Source of the DNA: Zygotorulaspora mrakii
Lineage: Eukaryota > Ascomycota > Saccharomycetes > Saccharomycetales > Saccharomycetaceae
Assembly: GCF_013402915.1 (NCBI RefSeq)
Contig: NC_050721.1
Span: 620,001 to 684,000, forward strand
Reading direction: 5' to 3'
Length of the DNA: 64,000 nucleotides
Shown piece by piece: positions 1 to 9,020 of this stretch. The stretch's first letter is position 1. The number at the start of each line of letters is the position of its first letter. Position numbers and translations under genes: made by a program. The notes below the pieces were generated by a model. It did no database searches. It was not told the DNA's origin and saw only the letters and a program-made list of their open reading frames with translations.

Positions 1-755
1 TCGTATGCAGCTTTGATAGCTGGTAAAGTAATAGTATGATCGCCACCGAGCGTGAAGATCTTGGGGTGTTTGGACTTATTCTCTTCCGTAACAGCATGCT
101 TTCCTGCGGCTCTATTGGCTCTGTAAATTTGATCAATGGCGATTCTGTTATCAAGAGGTGTTACAGGAGGGGATCCACAATCAACAATTCTTGCCCAATT
201 TTTATAAGGGTTTAGTTTTTCGTTATACACCGAATAAGCTGGTGCCAATCTTCTCGATCCAAGTCTAATCCCCGATGGCCCAAATCGAGCGCCCGGTCTG
301 TACGAGACTCCCGAGTCAAATGGGGCACCGATGATAGCAATATCGAAAGGCTCCTCTTCGTACAGATCAGGATCAAAACAGCTGACCAATGGAAGATGAG
401 CAAAAGTATCAATATATCCAAATTCTCCACCACGATAAAGGACTGCCGAGCCATTGATGTCTCTTAGATCATTGGGGTCTGGATATTCATACTCATCATG
501 AACAGCTAAGGCGCGGTAGTGATCTGCTAGCGGAAGAGGCTCATGTTTGTCCTTAGTCATGGACATAAAATCTTCAGCGACGCCGTCCAGAAAATTACCA
601 AAATAAGAATCTAAAAATGACTTGTTAACTGTCGGTTTAGCAGTCGCCGCTTCGGAATCTTTACAATTACAGCTGAGAGAAATTTGTTCTGAGATTGAGA
701 AAGCACATGCGGAAGCCGCTGAAACCAACAGAAGGCAATTTTCTGAAAACTTCAT
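1..755 (-). CDS. Secreted agmatinase/ureohydrolase-like protein (5' part; runs off the left edge)
   Basis: Minus-strand frame opening at 755 and still open at base 1, so about 251 N-terminal residues are visible. The first 20 residues (MKFSENCLLLVSAASACAFS) look like a cleavable signal peptide. Downstream come the ureohydrolase-fold signatures GAPFDSGVSYRPGARFGP and LGGDHTITLPA; the histidine of GGDH is a manganese ligand in agmatinases and arginases. The family hydrolyses guanidino compounds (agmatine, guanidinobutyrate, arginine) to urea plus an amine. The GAPFDSG/RPGARFGP block suits the agmatinase branch better than yeast arginase Car1, but the substrate cannot be set. The remaining metal-binding motifs lie outside the window. 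The signal peptide implies the secretory route or the cell exterior, unlike cytosolic arginase. It diverges from the MATE gene and has a TATA-like element just upstream. Confidence 0.85.
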   Translation of the reverse strand, partial: MKFSENCLLLVSAASACAFSISEQISLSCNCKDSEAATAKPTVNKSFLDSYFGNFLDGVAEDFMSMTKDKHEPLPLADHYRALAVHDEYEYPDPNDLRDINGSAVLYRGGEFGYIDTFAHLPLVSCFDPDLYEEEPFDIAIIGAPFDSGVSYRPGARFGPSGIRLGSRRLAPAYSVYNEKLNPYKNWARIVDCGSPPVTPLDNRIAIDQIYRANRAAGKHAVTEENKSKHPKIFTLGGDHTITLPAIKAAY

Positions 756-1283
756 ATTGTTCGCTGGTGTGTTTCCATGACAGAACAGTTGACATAGACA
801 CAATTCATTGGGTGGGCTTTTATATCCATCCAAATTTATTCAATGAACACTCTACTCTCTATTCATTTAATAATATCATCTCCATATCAACTTTCCCATC
901 TAGTTTTTTGGCACTAAAGCGGAATTTCGATGTTCGGAAAAAATTCCGAGTATCTGTCAGATGCGCGCCCGCGCATGTCAAAGTAACAATCAATAGAGAA
1001 AGAGAGAGCGATTAGAAATTTCGTCGCTTTCTCAGATGAATGTTTGATACGCTTGGGTATGATCGGTATCTGGGGGTCCTTCTTACTTTGGAGCGGAATA
1101 TTTCGCAAAATTGTTGGCGGTTCTTCCAACAGTGGAAAGGGTGGACGATTGTTTTTTTTATTTGAAGTTTTCGCTTCATTTCACGACCTGCTCTTTTATG
1201 ATATAATTGCAGTCTGTGGGCCGACAGGGTATATTCGTTTGAATTTACTACTCAGTTGATCATTCTCGCGACATTATAGAATC
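756..1283. other. Divergent intergenic region, agmatinase-like / MATE
   Basis: About 530 bp shared as promoter by two divergent genes. It contains the TATA-like element at 817-824 and AT-rich tracts. Open frames inside it are short and resemble nothing I know. No RNA gene seen. Confidence 0.6.
817..824 (-). promoter_or_regulatory. TATA-box-like element of the agmatinase-like gene
   Basis: Minus-strand TATAAAAG (plus-strand CTTTTATA), about 62 bp upstream of the start codon at 755. Match to the TATA consensus is by eye. A TATA-containing promoter would fit a regulated metabolic gene. Confidence 0.45.
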
Positions 1284-2756
1284 ATGGAAACAACTCCTTT
1301 ACTTCAAAACGTAATAAGTAAGAGATCTACATCTGCACTTATTACACACGGAACTTACAATGAGCAGGAGCCTGCTGGTGATATCGTGGAAAAATTGGAT
1401 ACAAAGGACGAGGTTTGGACCATATTGAAGGCTTCGCTACCACTCGTAACTACATTTTTCCTCCAGTTCTCACTGACGATAGTATCGATTTTCTCAGTGG
1501 GACGTATTGGTAAAAATGAGCTGGCCTCTGTCTCATTGGCCATCATGACATTCAATGTCAGCGTTTCTGTGTTTAATGGAATGGCAACTTGTCTAGATAC
1601 TCTCTGTTCTCAAGCATATGGAGCAAAGCGCTATGATCTTGTCGGAATTTATTTCCAGAGATGCACCTGCATGATAATTGTTGCCTCGATTCCTTTGGTA
1701 TTGATATGGTGTTTCTCCTCACATCTTTTTCTCTTGATAGTGCAGGATCGGCAGCTAGCATTATTAGCAGAGAAATTTTTACGAGGAATGTCATTTGGTG
1801 TTCCTGGATATATCGTATTTGAAACGGGGAAGAGGTTTCTGCAGGCGCAGGGCAACTTTGTTGGTGGTCAATATTGTTTGTTCATTGCTGCACCAACAAA
1901 CATATTATTGAATTATCTGCTAGTGTGGAATGAAAAACTTAGTATAGGGCTTCTTGGAGCGCCATTGGCGACTTCCATCTCCTACTGGCTGATGAGCATC
2001 ATGTTACTTTGCTATATCAAATTTATTGATGGCAAACAGTGCTGGTATGGATTGAACATTAGAGAGGCATTCAGAGGGTGGAATACCATGCTGGCCCTGG
2101 CGCTTAATGGAACAGCTATGATGCTCTCTGAGTTTATTGCTTTTGAAATTTTGACTCTATCTGTTTCAAGATTAGGTACTTCGTCTCTTGCTGCACAATC
2201 GATAGCATCTTCGCTTGCCACACTCCTGTTTCAAATCCCATTCGGAATATCTGTGGCTGCGTCGACGAGAATTGCCTATTATGTGGGTGCTGGATCTATT
2301 GCCATGGCAAAAATAGCTAATCGCTTGACCCTGTTATTGGCACTTGCTGTTGGCTTCCTCAGTTTTTCTATCGTCTTCATCTTTAAAACAGAAATAGTCC
2401 ATATTTTCACCGATGATGAGGAAGTTGCGAAATACGCTACCGTTGCTGTTGGTATTTTGGGAATTAATCAGATATTTGATTGCCCGAACGTTTTGCTTGC
2501 TGGGTGCTTGCGTGGGCAAGGTCATCAGCATATCGGCAGTGCGTTGAATATTTTCATATATTATGTCATTGCTGTACCGCTGGCATTATACTTAGCTTTC
2601 GATGCCGGTCTGGGGTTGAAAGGTCTATGGATTGGCATTGGGGTTGGGGTGTTCGTACTTGCTATGAGCGAGGGTTACTTCGTATTGCTGAAATCCGACT
2701 GGTCTCAAATTCTATTGGAGGCCAGAAAGAGAAATTCTATGACTTCCCAGATATAA
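1284..2756 (+). CDS. MATE-family multidrug/metabolite efflux transporter (ERC1/YDR338C type)
   Basis: 490 residues. A polar N-terminal tail of about 50 residues, including a possible LL sorting motif in TTPLLQN, precedes about 12 hydrophobic segments. The first segment reads ILKASLPLVTTFFLQFS, followed by the MATE-like stretch DTLCSQAYGAKR (residues about 108-119) and a second-half repeat around residues 275-300. This is the two-fold six-helix MATE organisation, and length and motifs match fungal members such as Erc1 and YDR338C. MATE proteins export cationic or organic compounds using proton or sodium gradients, probably at the plasma or vacuolar membrane. Substrate unknown. The S. cerevisiae homologues are not next to HIM1 or MCM21, so this copy sits outside the conserved synteny. 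It is convergent with the NCS1 permease. Confidence 0.88.
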   Translation: METTPLLQNVISKRSTSALITHGTYNEQEPAGDIVEKLDTKDEVWTILKASLPLVTTFFLQFSLTIVSIFSVGRIGKNELASVSLAIMTFNVSVSVFNGMATCLDTLCSQAYGAKRYDLVGIYFQRCTCMIIVASIPLVLIWCFSSHLFLLIVQDRQLALLAEKFLRGMSFGVPGYIVFETGKRFLQAQGNFVGGQYCLFIAAPTNILLNYLLVWNEKLSIGLLGAPLATSISYWLMSIMLLCYIKFIDGKQCWYGLNIREAFRGWNTMLALALNGTAMMLSEFIAFEILTLSVSRLGTSSLAAQSIASSLATLLFQIPFGISVAASTRIAYYVGAGSIAMAKIANRLTLLLALAVGFLSFSIVFIFKTEIVHIFTDDEEVAKYATVAVGILGINQIFDCPNVLLAGCLRGQGHQHIGSALNIFIYYVIAVPLALYLAFDAGLGLKGLWIGIGVGVFVLAMSEGYFVLLKSDWSQILLEARKRNSMTSQI

Positions 2757-3201
2757 ACGGTACGACAGAACTTAAATTTTGTCATGATGGAGAAAACGTT
2801 TTCTCGAGATATATGACAAGTTTTAGATTATCAATTGAAAAGGGTTGCAAGCCAAACTTTGCGATTTGTTTTCAAATAACATTCTTGACTAAGATATAGT
2901 GTAGTTTAGCAAACAGCTTTTATTAATCAACACATAGCATCCAAATTTCGTAGTGAGAACAGTGAAATATACAAAGTCGTGTTTCAAATATCATTTGGGC
3001 CTGTAGAGTATTGCTTTTACTGCATACGAAGTACTCACTACATTTCAATACACACCATGTGAAATATGACGGCTAAGTAGATTTGTAAATGCTTACACAT
3101 AATTCGATTAAGATTAAATGCAGGTAGAGTAAAAAACAATAAAGCCGCTCGGGCATTTGAAGGCACTAGATATATATATATATTACTTAATCTCAATTTT
3201 A
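2757..3201. other. Convergent intergenic region with a short TA repeat
   Basis: 445 bp between the stops of the MATE and NCS1 genes. It is AT-rich, as expected for two facing 3' ends, and carries an alternating TA run at 3170-3183. No gene seen. Confidence 0.6.
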
Positions 3202-4878
3202 TCAAGCTTTGAAATTTATTTCCTTCCCTACTTCGTTGGTATCACCCTCGATTCCCTCAAGAGTGGTGAGCTTATAGGAATATTTTCCATTATTTTCAAG
3301 GTCATCTGTGGTGAAATCTTCATATACACCTTCTTCATCAACCATTCCGAGATTTTTCAATGGGAAAATCTTGCAGATTATCACGTACAATATCAGCGGA
3401 CAGAAGAACGCGAATATAATATTTCCATAAAAGAAGTTTCTCATTCCCTCTGGAAATCCACTTATTGGACTTACTGCATCTGCGAGTCCAGGAAGTCCGG
3501 GAACCACACCACATGTCCAAGTGAATATTGCCCTGAAATTGAACCCCTTTGTGAAGTAAAATGTTCCATCAGGACTTGTACTATAAAGATGTGACAATGG
3601 CAATTTACCTCTGCGGACAATATGAAAATCAGCAACTATGATTGCAATTATCGGAGTGACTATTACACCAAAAGAACTCATGACAGTAATGAATACTGAG
3701 GACGAGTTGTAGAAATTCCATGGCTGAGTTGCCCACGATATTAGCGCTGTAATGACAGCGCCTCTTCTTATGTTAATGTAACGCGGTGCCACTCCAGCCA
3801 GATCCATACCTCCAGCAAAGCCGTTGGCGATCACATTAAATGTCATCTGAGAAGACATAAAAGCAAGTCCACAAAAGAAGGAAGCAGCTCTAGCACCTGG
3901 TGAATAATTATCAGCCATCCATTGTAGACAGATATCTGTTGGAAGCCAAAGTTCAGTGCCATAGAGTTGTTGGGTAGCAGAAGCACAAAGTAATCCCATC
4001 AGAGGAACAACTGTACCTGTTAACATAACAGAAGAGATAATTCCAATGTACATCTTCTTTTTAGAACTTGCAAATCTTGAAAAGTCGGACTGATTGGTAC
4101 AATCCGGGGAGAGAGCACCATACCAGATAGTCATTGAGTAAAGCCACATCCAGCCAGTGTACCCCTTACTTAAAGTCACTGGCTGTGAATAAATTGGTCC
4201 GGCTCCATGATTCTTAGCTAGAGTCGTGATAAAAACACCGCCCATGGCAATTATGGTAATCAAACAAGAAAAGTTGACCGGTTTATTCATCTTTTCTGGC
4301 TTTAGAAAAAAAAATCCGTATTGCACTGCTTGGAACACGAGAAAGCCAATAAAATCTCTAGTGGTCATAGCCAGACTCGAGGGGAAGGTATCTTCCATAT
4401 TCATATAGCTTTTGCTCCATGAAGAAAACATAACGACAAATCCTAGACCACCAAGCCAGCTTTGGGAGCCATAGAAAACGATAGAGAGGAAAATTCTGAT
4501 CAATATACCTATTCCGGAACCGTAAATGCCGAAAATCATACGTTGGCAAACTGTATATCCAATTTTGTATCTAGTTCCAGGTCCCGAATTAAGGCATGTA
4601 TAGAGACATATCATCACATTACCTAAGGTCAAAGCCCCCATCGTATGTTGAATATTTAGTCCTAGAGAAAGCATAGCGGACCCTGTACTCCATGTCCAGA
4701 TTGTAATGTTGGGAACACCCCAATAACCAAAGAAAGACCAGATGCCCCATATTCTTCTCTCCGCAGGCATCGGCTCAAGATCCGGATTCTTAAGCACAGT
4801 GAGATCTTCTCCAGCATCATGAGGTACTTGAAAAAATTGGTCCAACTTTCTAATTTTCTCACCGTCAATCTTCAACAT
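3202..4878 (-). CDS. NCS1 (FUR-type) nucleobase/allantoin/vitamin permease
   Basis: 558 residues with about 12 hydrophobic segments between cytosolic tails. The N-terminal block NPDLEPMPAERRIWGIWSFF is the entry to helix 1 in fungal FUR-type NCS1 carriers (Fur4, Dal4, Fui1, Thi7). NSGPGTRYKIGY with the following FGIYGS, and FTKGFNFRAIFTWTCGVVPG near the C-terminus, are also family-typical. Such permeases couple uptake of uracil, uridine, allantoin, thiamine or nicotinamide riboside to protons at the plasma membrane. I cannot choose the substrate from sequence alone. The acidic C-terminal tail resembles regions that control ubiquitin-dependent endocytosis (inference). A TATA-like element lies about 100 bp upstream. 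Together with the agmatinase-like gene it hints at a nitrogen-acquisition neighbourhood, which is unproven. Confidence 0.9.
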   Translation of the reverse strand: MLKIDGEKIRKLDQFFQVPHDAGEDLTVLKNPDLEPMPAERRIWGIWSFFGYWGVPNITIWTWSTGSAMLSLGLNIQHTMGALTLGNVMICLYTCLNSGPGTRYKIGYTVCQRMIFGIYGSGIGILIRIFLSIVFYGSQSWLGGLGFVVMFSSWSKSYMNMEDTFPSSLAMTTRDFIGFLVFQAVQYGFFFLKPEKMNKPVNFSCLITIIAMGGVFITTLAKNHGAGPIYSQPVTLSKGYTGWMWLYSMTIWYGALSPDCTNQSDFSRFASSKKKMYIGIISSVMLTGTVVPLMGLLCASATQQLYGTELWLPTDICLQWMADNYSPGARAASFFCGLAFMSSQMTFNVIANGFAGGMDLAGVAPRYINIRRGAVITALISWATQPWNFYNSSSVFITVMSSFGVIVTPIIAIIVADFHIVRRGKLPLSHLYSTSPDGTFYFTKGFNFRAIFTWTCGVVPGLPGLADAVSPISGFPEGMRNFFYGNIIFAFFCPLILYVIICKIFPLKNLGMVDEEGVYEDFTTDDLENNGKYSYKLTTLEGIEGDTNEVGKEINFKA

Positions 4879-6504
4879 CCTTTGAGATTATTGAAGGCTG
4901 CCGTAACGAGACTAAAGCAGGTTCGAGGTAGATACACTCACAAGGCCGAAAAATTCGTCGCCCTATAGTGTACTTTATACTAATCGGTATCCATTTTTAT
5001 GCTATCATTCACTCTGCATAATCAGTACAGCGTTGGATGATTCAACTCTCATTGATCCTGGAGCCCAGAAGAGTATCTTGATCGGTTCTTGATCGGTTCT
5101 CAATAACTTCTTGATAATTCAATATCAATATTCCGCTCTTGCTCGATTTTTTGCGCGTCTGTAAGTGAAGCAGCTCTAGCGCTTACCGTACATTTGCGCG
5201 GGGATTGAACGCATCCACATGCAATGCGACTTATCAGTAAGGTTTATCACAATCTTGGCGAAAAGCATTGTAATGACTCTGCCATCTATGTTCCCGTAAA
5301 TGTACACAATAGTTCAAATTACAATTCCAATGCCATCCGCCTGGGTGATTGTCGCAATTTTTGAGGAGGATTATCTGTCTTTCACCAGGGGGGGTAGGAA
5401 ACTGCATGGTGCCAACAGCACTGTTTATTCGAGCGCTACTCCGTGACCTCCCACTCTCCTTAGGTATCCGACGCTGTCACTGGCTGATTTGGCAAAGAGT
5501 TTCAGCAGCTAATTCTGACGATCCTTGGACAACTTGACCACGTCCAATGTAGACTGTAGTTTGTATCTCACTGAGTGACGACAGTAGACTTTCGGAGCAT
5601 ATAGCGTTCGCGGGGTCACGATAACATGTTCAAGTGTTCAATGTTACCAAGCTTCCCAGATAACGTTTGAGCGACATGATCAGCCTTGATCAGCACTTTT
5701 TTAAAGGTTTTATGTAGTTGTCTGCCTTTTATTTAGCAAATTGCCTGCAAAATGCTAGATGCTGATGTAGTAACCTCTGAGGTCACTACAGCGATATACC
5801 TTATTTTACCACGAAACTCCACATTCTAATATAGTTCTCACGTGAAACCATAAAACAGTGAGCACTCAGGATGGATGGACGACTTGCTTACATGGACCCT
5901 TGGCAGTAAAATGTGTTGTCTCTTATAACAACGCCGGGATATGGTTGTACAATTGGTGGACGGTTTGTAGACACATGCATTACCAGAGAGGAGTATAACA
6001 TAAAAGGACTTGCTTGAAATCTGACTCAATTGGAAAAGTCTAAACTGGAGAAGCACTCGCGGATCAGCCTATATTCATGAGACCATTTCTCAGTACACTC
6101 TTCAAACTAATGGACTTCAAGGTCAGGCATCGGTATCTTTTGTGATATTTCATTTTACGTTTGGGTTATATAATTCACATTTCATGTATAAAAAGTAGAT
6201 TGACATTTAGAAGACGCTAAAAGTTAAAAAACGGCTGCGTAGCAATATTAGACGAGCATGGTAGATTCCGAGACTACTTACAATTACCAATGAGTTTCAT
6301 GTGGAGAGATGCGTCTCATTCGTATTTTCTTCTATATGGGCGTCAAGTATATGCTGATCATAAATATTCGCGTCACAAAAAAATCTGTGGTTTTAAGATA
6401 TTCCAAAGGGTAAAAAGAGCTGCGAAATCGTGCACATGATTCCCAACTATGATGTTTGGGAGGAATTATACAGACAAGAAAGCATATTGTAGCTGCAGTT
6501 ACCA
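4879..6504. other. Long intergenic region without a recognisable gene
   Basis: 1.6 kb, unusually long for this compact segment. It holds the permease promoter (TATA at 4974-4979, CTTATC at 5230-5235), a short direct repeat of TTGATCGGTTC near 5079-5101, and only small open frames with no family features. It lies at the junction between the non-syntenic left block and the conserved gene order that starts with the HIM1-like gene. I found no tRNA-like cloverleaf, centromere motif set or coding relic. Confidence 0.5.
4974..4979 (-). promoter_or_regulatory. TATA-like element of the NCS1 permease
   Basis: Minus-strand TATAAA about 96 bp upstream of the start codon at 4878. Motif match only. Confidence 0.4.
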
Positions 6505-7785
6505 ATGATAACAAATAGTAATTTGGCTTCAGTAAAAGAAGCGCGTTTTAATGATAGTTTTTTGTTTTTTGGATCCACTGGATTGATTGGATCTATGGCA
6601 CTCGAGAACCTTCTCAATGTTGATCTGTACCTGTACAATACACAAGATCTGCAAAGAAGGGTAGACGGGTCGGCTCAAAATACACGCAACTTCAATTTCG
6701 ATAAAATTGTATACTGTATGAATAGGCGATTCAATACTACCGAGACACCCCATAAAAATGAACATATTGCGAACAATTCTAGGATTCAAAAGAAACAGAT
6801 TACACTAGGTAAGGAGACATATTTCCTGAGAAACAGTACATCGTCTTCGCCGCCGCAGTCACAATCTACAAATATCTCCTTGACAAATGATGCCCTGCAG
6901 GAGAATGGAGTCATCACAGTCAGTTCAAACATTCACACCTATGGAACCTCATTTATTTATCGGTTATCCAAGAGGAAACATCAACTGGAGTTTCATTCCG
7001 GTGGAGGAAAGATCGTATCCATAGTTTTCCAGTTTTATCATGTCGAAATCGTACATCCAGAGTCTTCGGAATGGGGTGACTTAATGCCCTTAATCTTCAA
7101 TGGAAATCATAAACTGACGCCTGACAATGCCAAGAAGAGCTTTTTTCAGGGTCCGCTACCTAGCCTAGAGCAAATATCTACTATGGTCTGTACCCTTGGT
7201 TCAAACGCCAACCGAGCAAGGAAGAGCGAATTGTCCAGATCTTACGTTGATTATCATTTGACGTTTCAACTGGTTAAAAACTTTGCCGTGTCCAATGGTA
7301 AGCGGTTGGTGATTGTGACTTCCTTCAACAATTCAGTGATTAGGCACATTTTCCCTTATTTCAAAACAAAATCAAAATTAGAATCTGATTTACAGGAAAA
7401 AATCGTTCCAGAGTTGGCTCATTTGACAATCGTAAGGCCTGGTCCACTTATCGGAACGCACCCTAAGCCTAAAACAAATGAGAAAACCTTGGTCCTTCGA
7501 AAATCGTCATATTTCCCCATGCAATTGCTCTTATGCAAAAAATTCTGTTGGGATTATAAGAAGTCATTGTTAGCAGATATCAATCGTATTGGACTCAAAA
7601 CAAAAGCTTCTGAGCTTATCGCAAGAGCAATGTATCGCAAACCAGGTTCTTGGCTACTGGGTTACTGTATCCCCGCTTCTAAAACAGCTCTAGTTGTTTC
7701 GATGAGGGCCATTGAGCCTGTCACGGACCATTTAGCCAAATCGTGCGAGATCATCACTAGCGAGCAGCTCGATTACATTGTGTAA
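6505..7785 (+). CDS. HIM1: HIM1-like protein, atypical Rossmann-fold (SDR-like)
   Basis: 426 residues. The N-terminus carries a dinucleotide-binding motif, LFFGSTGLIGS, with glycines at residues 23, 26 and 29. In the C-terminal half SKLESDLQEKI followed by LTIVRPGPLIGT resembles the end of the Rossmann domain in the FMP52/TIP30 group of atypical short-chain dehydrogenases. Between them is a long serine- and asparagine-rich insertion (about residues 80-150). Length and position just upstream of MCM21 on the same strand match S. cerevisiae HIM1 (YDR317W, about 414 residues), reported to affect spontaneous and induced mutagenesis. The symbol therefore rests mainly on synteny. FMP52 is the main alternative but is much shorter. 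Whether it binds NAD(P) is unknown. Confidence 0.7.
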   Translation: MITNSNLASVKEARFNDSFLFFGSTGLIGSMALENLLNVDLYLYNTQDLQRRVDGSAQNTRNFNFDKIVYCMNRRFNTTETPHKNEHIANNSRIQKKQITLGKETYFLRNSTSSSPPQSQSTNISLTNDALQENGVITVSSNIHTYGTSFIYRLSKRKHQLEFHSGGGKIVSIVFQFYHVEIVHPESSEWGDLMPLIFNGNHKLTPDNAKKSFFQGPLPSLEQISTMVCTLGSNANRARKSELSRSYVDYHLTFQLVKNFAVSNGKRLVIVTSFNNSVIRHIFPYFKTKSKLESDLQEKIVPELAHLTIVRPGPLIGTHPKPKTNEKTLVLRKSSYFPMQLLLCKKFCWDYKKSLLADINRIGLKTKASELIARAMYRKPGSWLLGYCIPASKTALVVSMRAIEPVTDHLAKSCEIITSEQLDYIV

Positions 7786-7937
7786 ACTGTATAGTCCATA
7801 TATCGCGTTATTTCTGTTTTCACTTAATTTCTGGTTTGTTAACAAATACTCTTATTTAAGTAAACCGAAATTAGTATTTTTGATACTCAACTAGGAAGAT
7901 ATCGTTTTAATGTGACGGATGCCATACACTGTTTTCA

Positions 7938-9020
7938 ATGGCGGAAATTGGTGATTTGGAACAAGATATCGAGGCTCTTACAAAAGAGAGTATGATGCTG
8001 TGACCTCCCTGACTTCTCTCCCAGGCAGCTACTAACGACTTGAGATGCGTAGTCGACTTTTTAACTGATAAAAGAGATTCTTTGAAGACAAAAGTAAAAC
8101 TAAATAACAGATCATTGCTTACAAAGCATCCTTTGGTTAAAGATTTTCAATCTCTTTTCGACAGCTTCCCACATTTATTCGACACATTATCGAACCAGGT
8201 GCCTGAAACAAATCCCGATGATTATGAAGTTGATAGTTTGTTACTCAAAGGTCCTGAGATAGCACGACAAGAAATATTTAAAGAGCCGAACGATGTTCAA
8301 CGAATCGTTGAGCATAAGGTATTCGATGACAGCATTTCTAACTTGCTTGGCAAGAATATTATGAGTTCGGTCCCGAAGCACAAATCCTGGCCGACCAATC
8401 CAATAAATAGCGGTTTAATCGAAAAAATACGTCTAGAAAATGCCTACAGACTGTTTGGCATTACTTATTTTCCTGTGGTTGATCCGAGTGATCTACGAAA
8501 AAACGAAGCTACGAATGAAATGATAGTGACCAGAGACATGTTAGGCATACGATTAGAAATATTCAATGAAAGAGACTCAAAGTTCGAGAAACCCTATTAT
8601 ATATTACTGAAGAAAAATTCAAAAACCCTTGCTTGGGAGCTATTCAAACATACTATTCCCGTCTATATAGATGTACAGAATAGTTTCCAGAATTCTACCA
8701 CTGTGCCGATAACAACTTATGAAGATGTGTACCTTTTCGCAAAGGAGGTTTATATAAATTTGGCAAAGGGTAGTGAAAGAAGACAACAATTGATTGAACT
8801 GGAACAGGAGGGCCTCGTTACAGATTTACAAGTGGATTTAGAGTCTGCACAAGTAAGCTTTGTGTTAAATGGACTCCAAATACAACTGCTTCTGAACGAT
8901 CAACATGTCGTTTCTTGCTTTGCCAAAGACCATGGGGACTCAGAATTAGGAAACATCGAGCAACTGTTTCTAGGACCTCTAAGAGAGCTGAAACATACGA
9001 TAAGGCATCTGAAAAACTAG
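7938..9020 (+). CDS. MCM21: Kinetochore protein Mcm21 (CENP-O), spliced: 7938-7989 joined to 8053-9020
   Basis: Exon 1 encodes 17 residues (MAEIGDLEQDIEALTKE) plus one base. Exon 2 continues in frame with DFLTDKRDSLK, giving 339 residues. The first about 35 residues form one acidic/basic coiled coil across the splice junction, which supports the join. The C-terminal RWD-like region contains TRDMLGIRLEIFNE and KPYYILLKK...LFKHTIPVYI, typical of the Mcm21/CENP-O family. Mcm21 pairs with Ctf19 in the COMA part of the inner kinetochore and supports pericentromeric cohesion. S. cerevisiae MCM21 also has a 5' intron and the same neighbours (HIM1, YFT2). The stop TAG at 9018-9020 directly abuts the stop of the convergent YFT2 gene. 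Confidence 0.88.
7990..8052 (+). other. MCM21: Spliceosomal intron of MCM21
   Basis: 63 nt with donor GTATGA at 7990, perfect branch point TACTAAC at 8030-8036, and acceptor TAG ending at 8052. The nearer GAG at 8042-8044 would put a stop in frame; the TAG at 8050-8052 keeps the frame (phase 1, codon A|TC). Confidence 0.85.

Noticed and set aside
5160..5215. GGGGATTGAACGC stretch resembling a tRNA T-loop on the minus strand
   Set aside because: The T-arm does not pair, and no D-arm, anticodon arm or acceptor stem can be drawn around it.
5349..5537. 62-codon plus-strand frame in the 1.6-kb gap
   Set aside because: Length expected by chance; no conserved motif, no recognisable initiation context.
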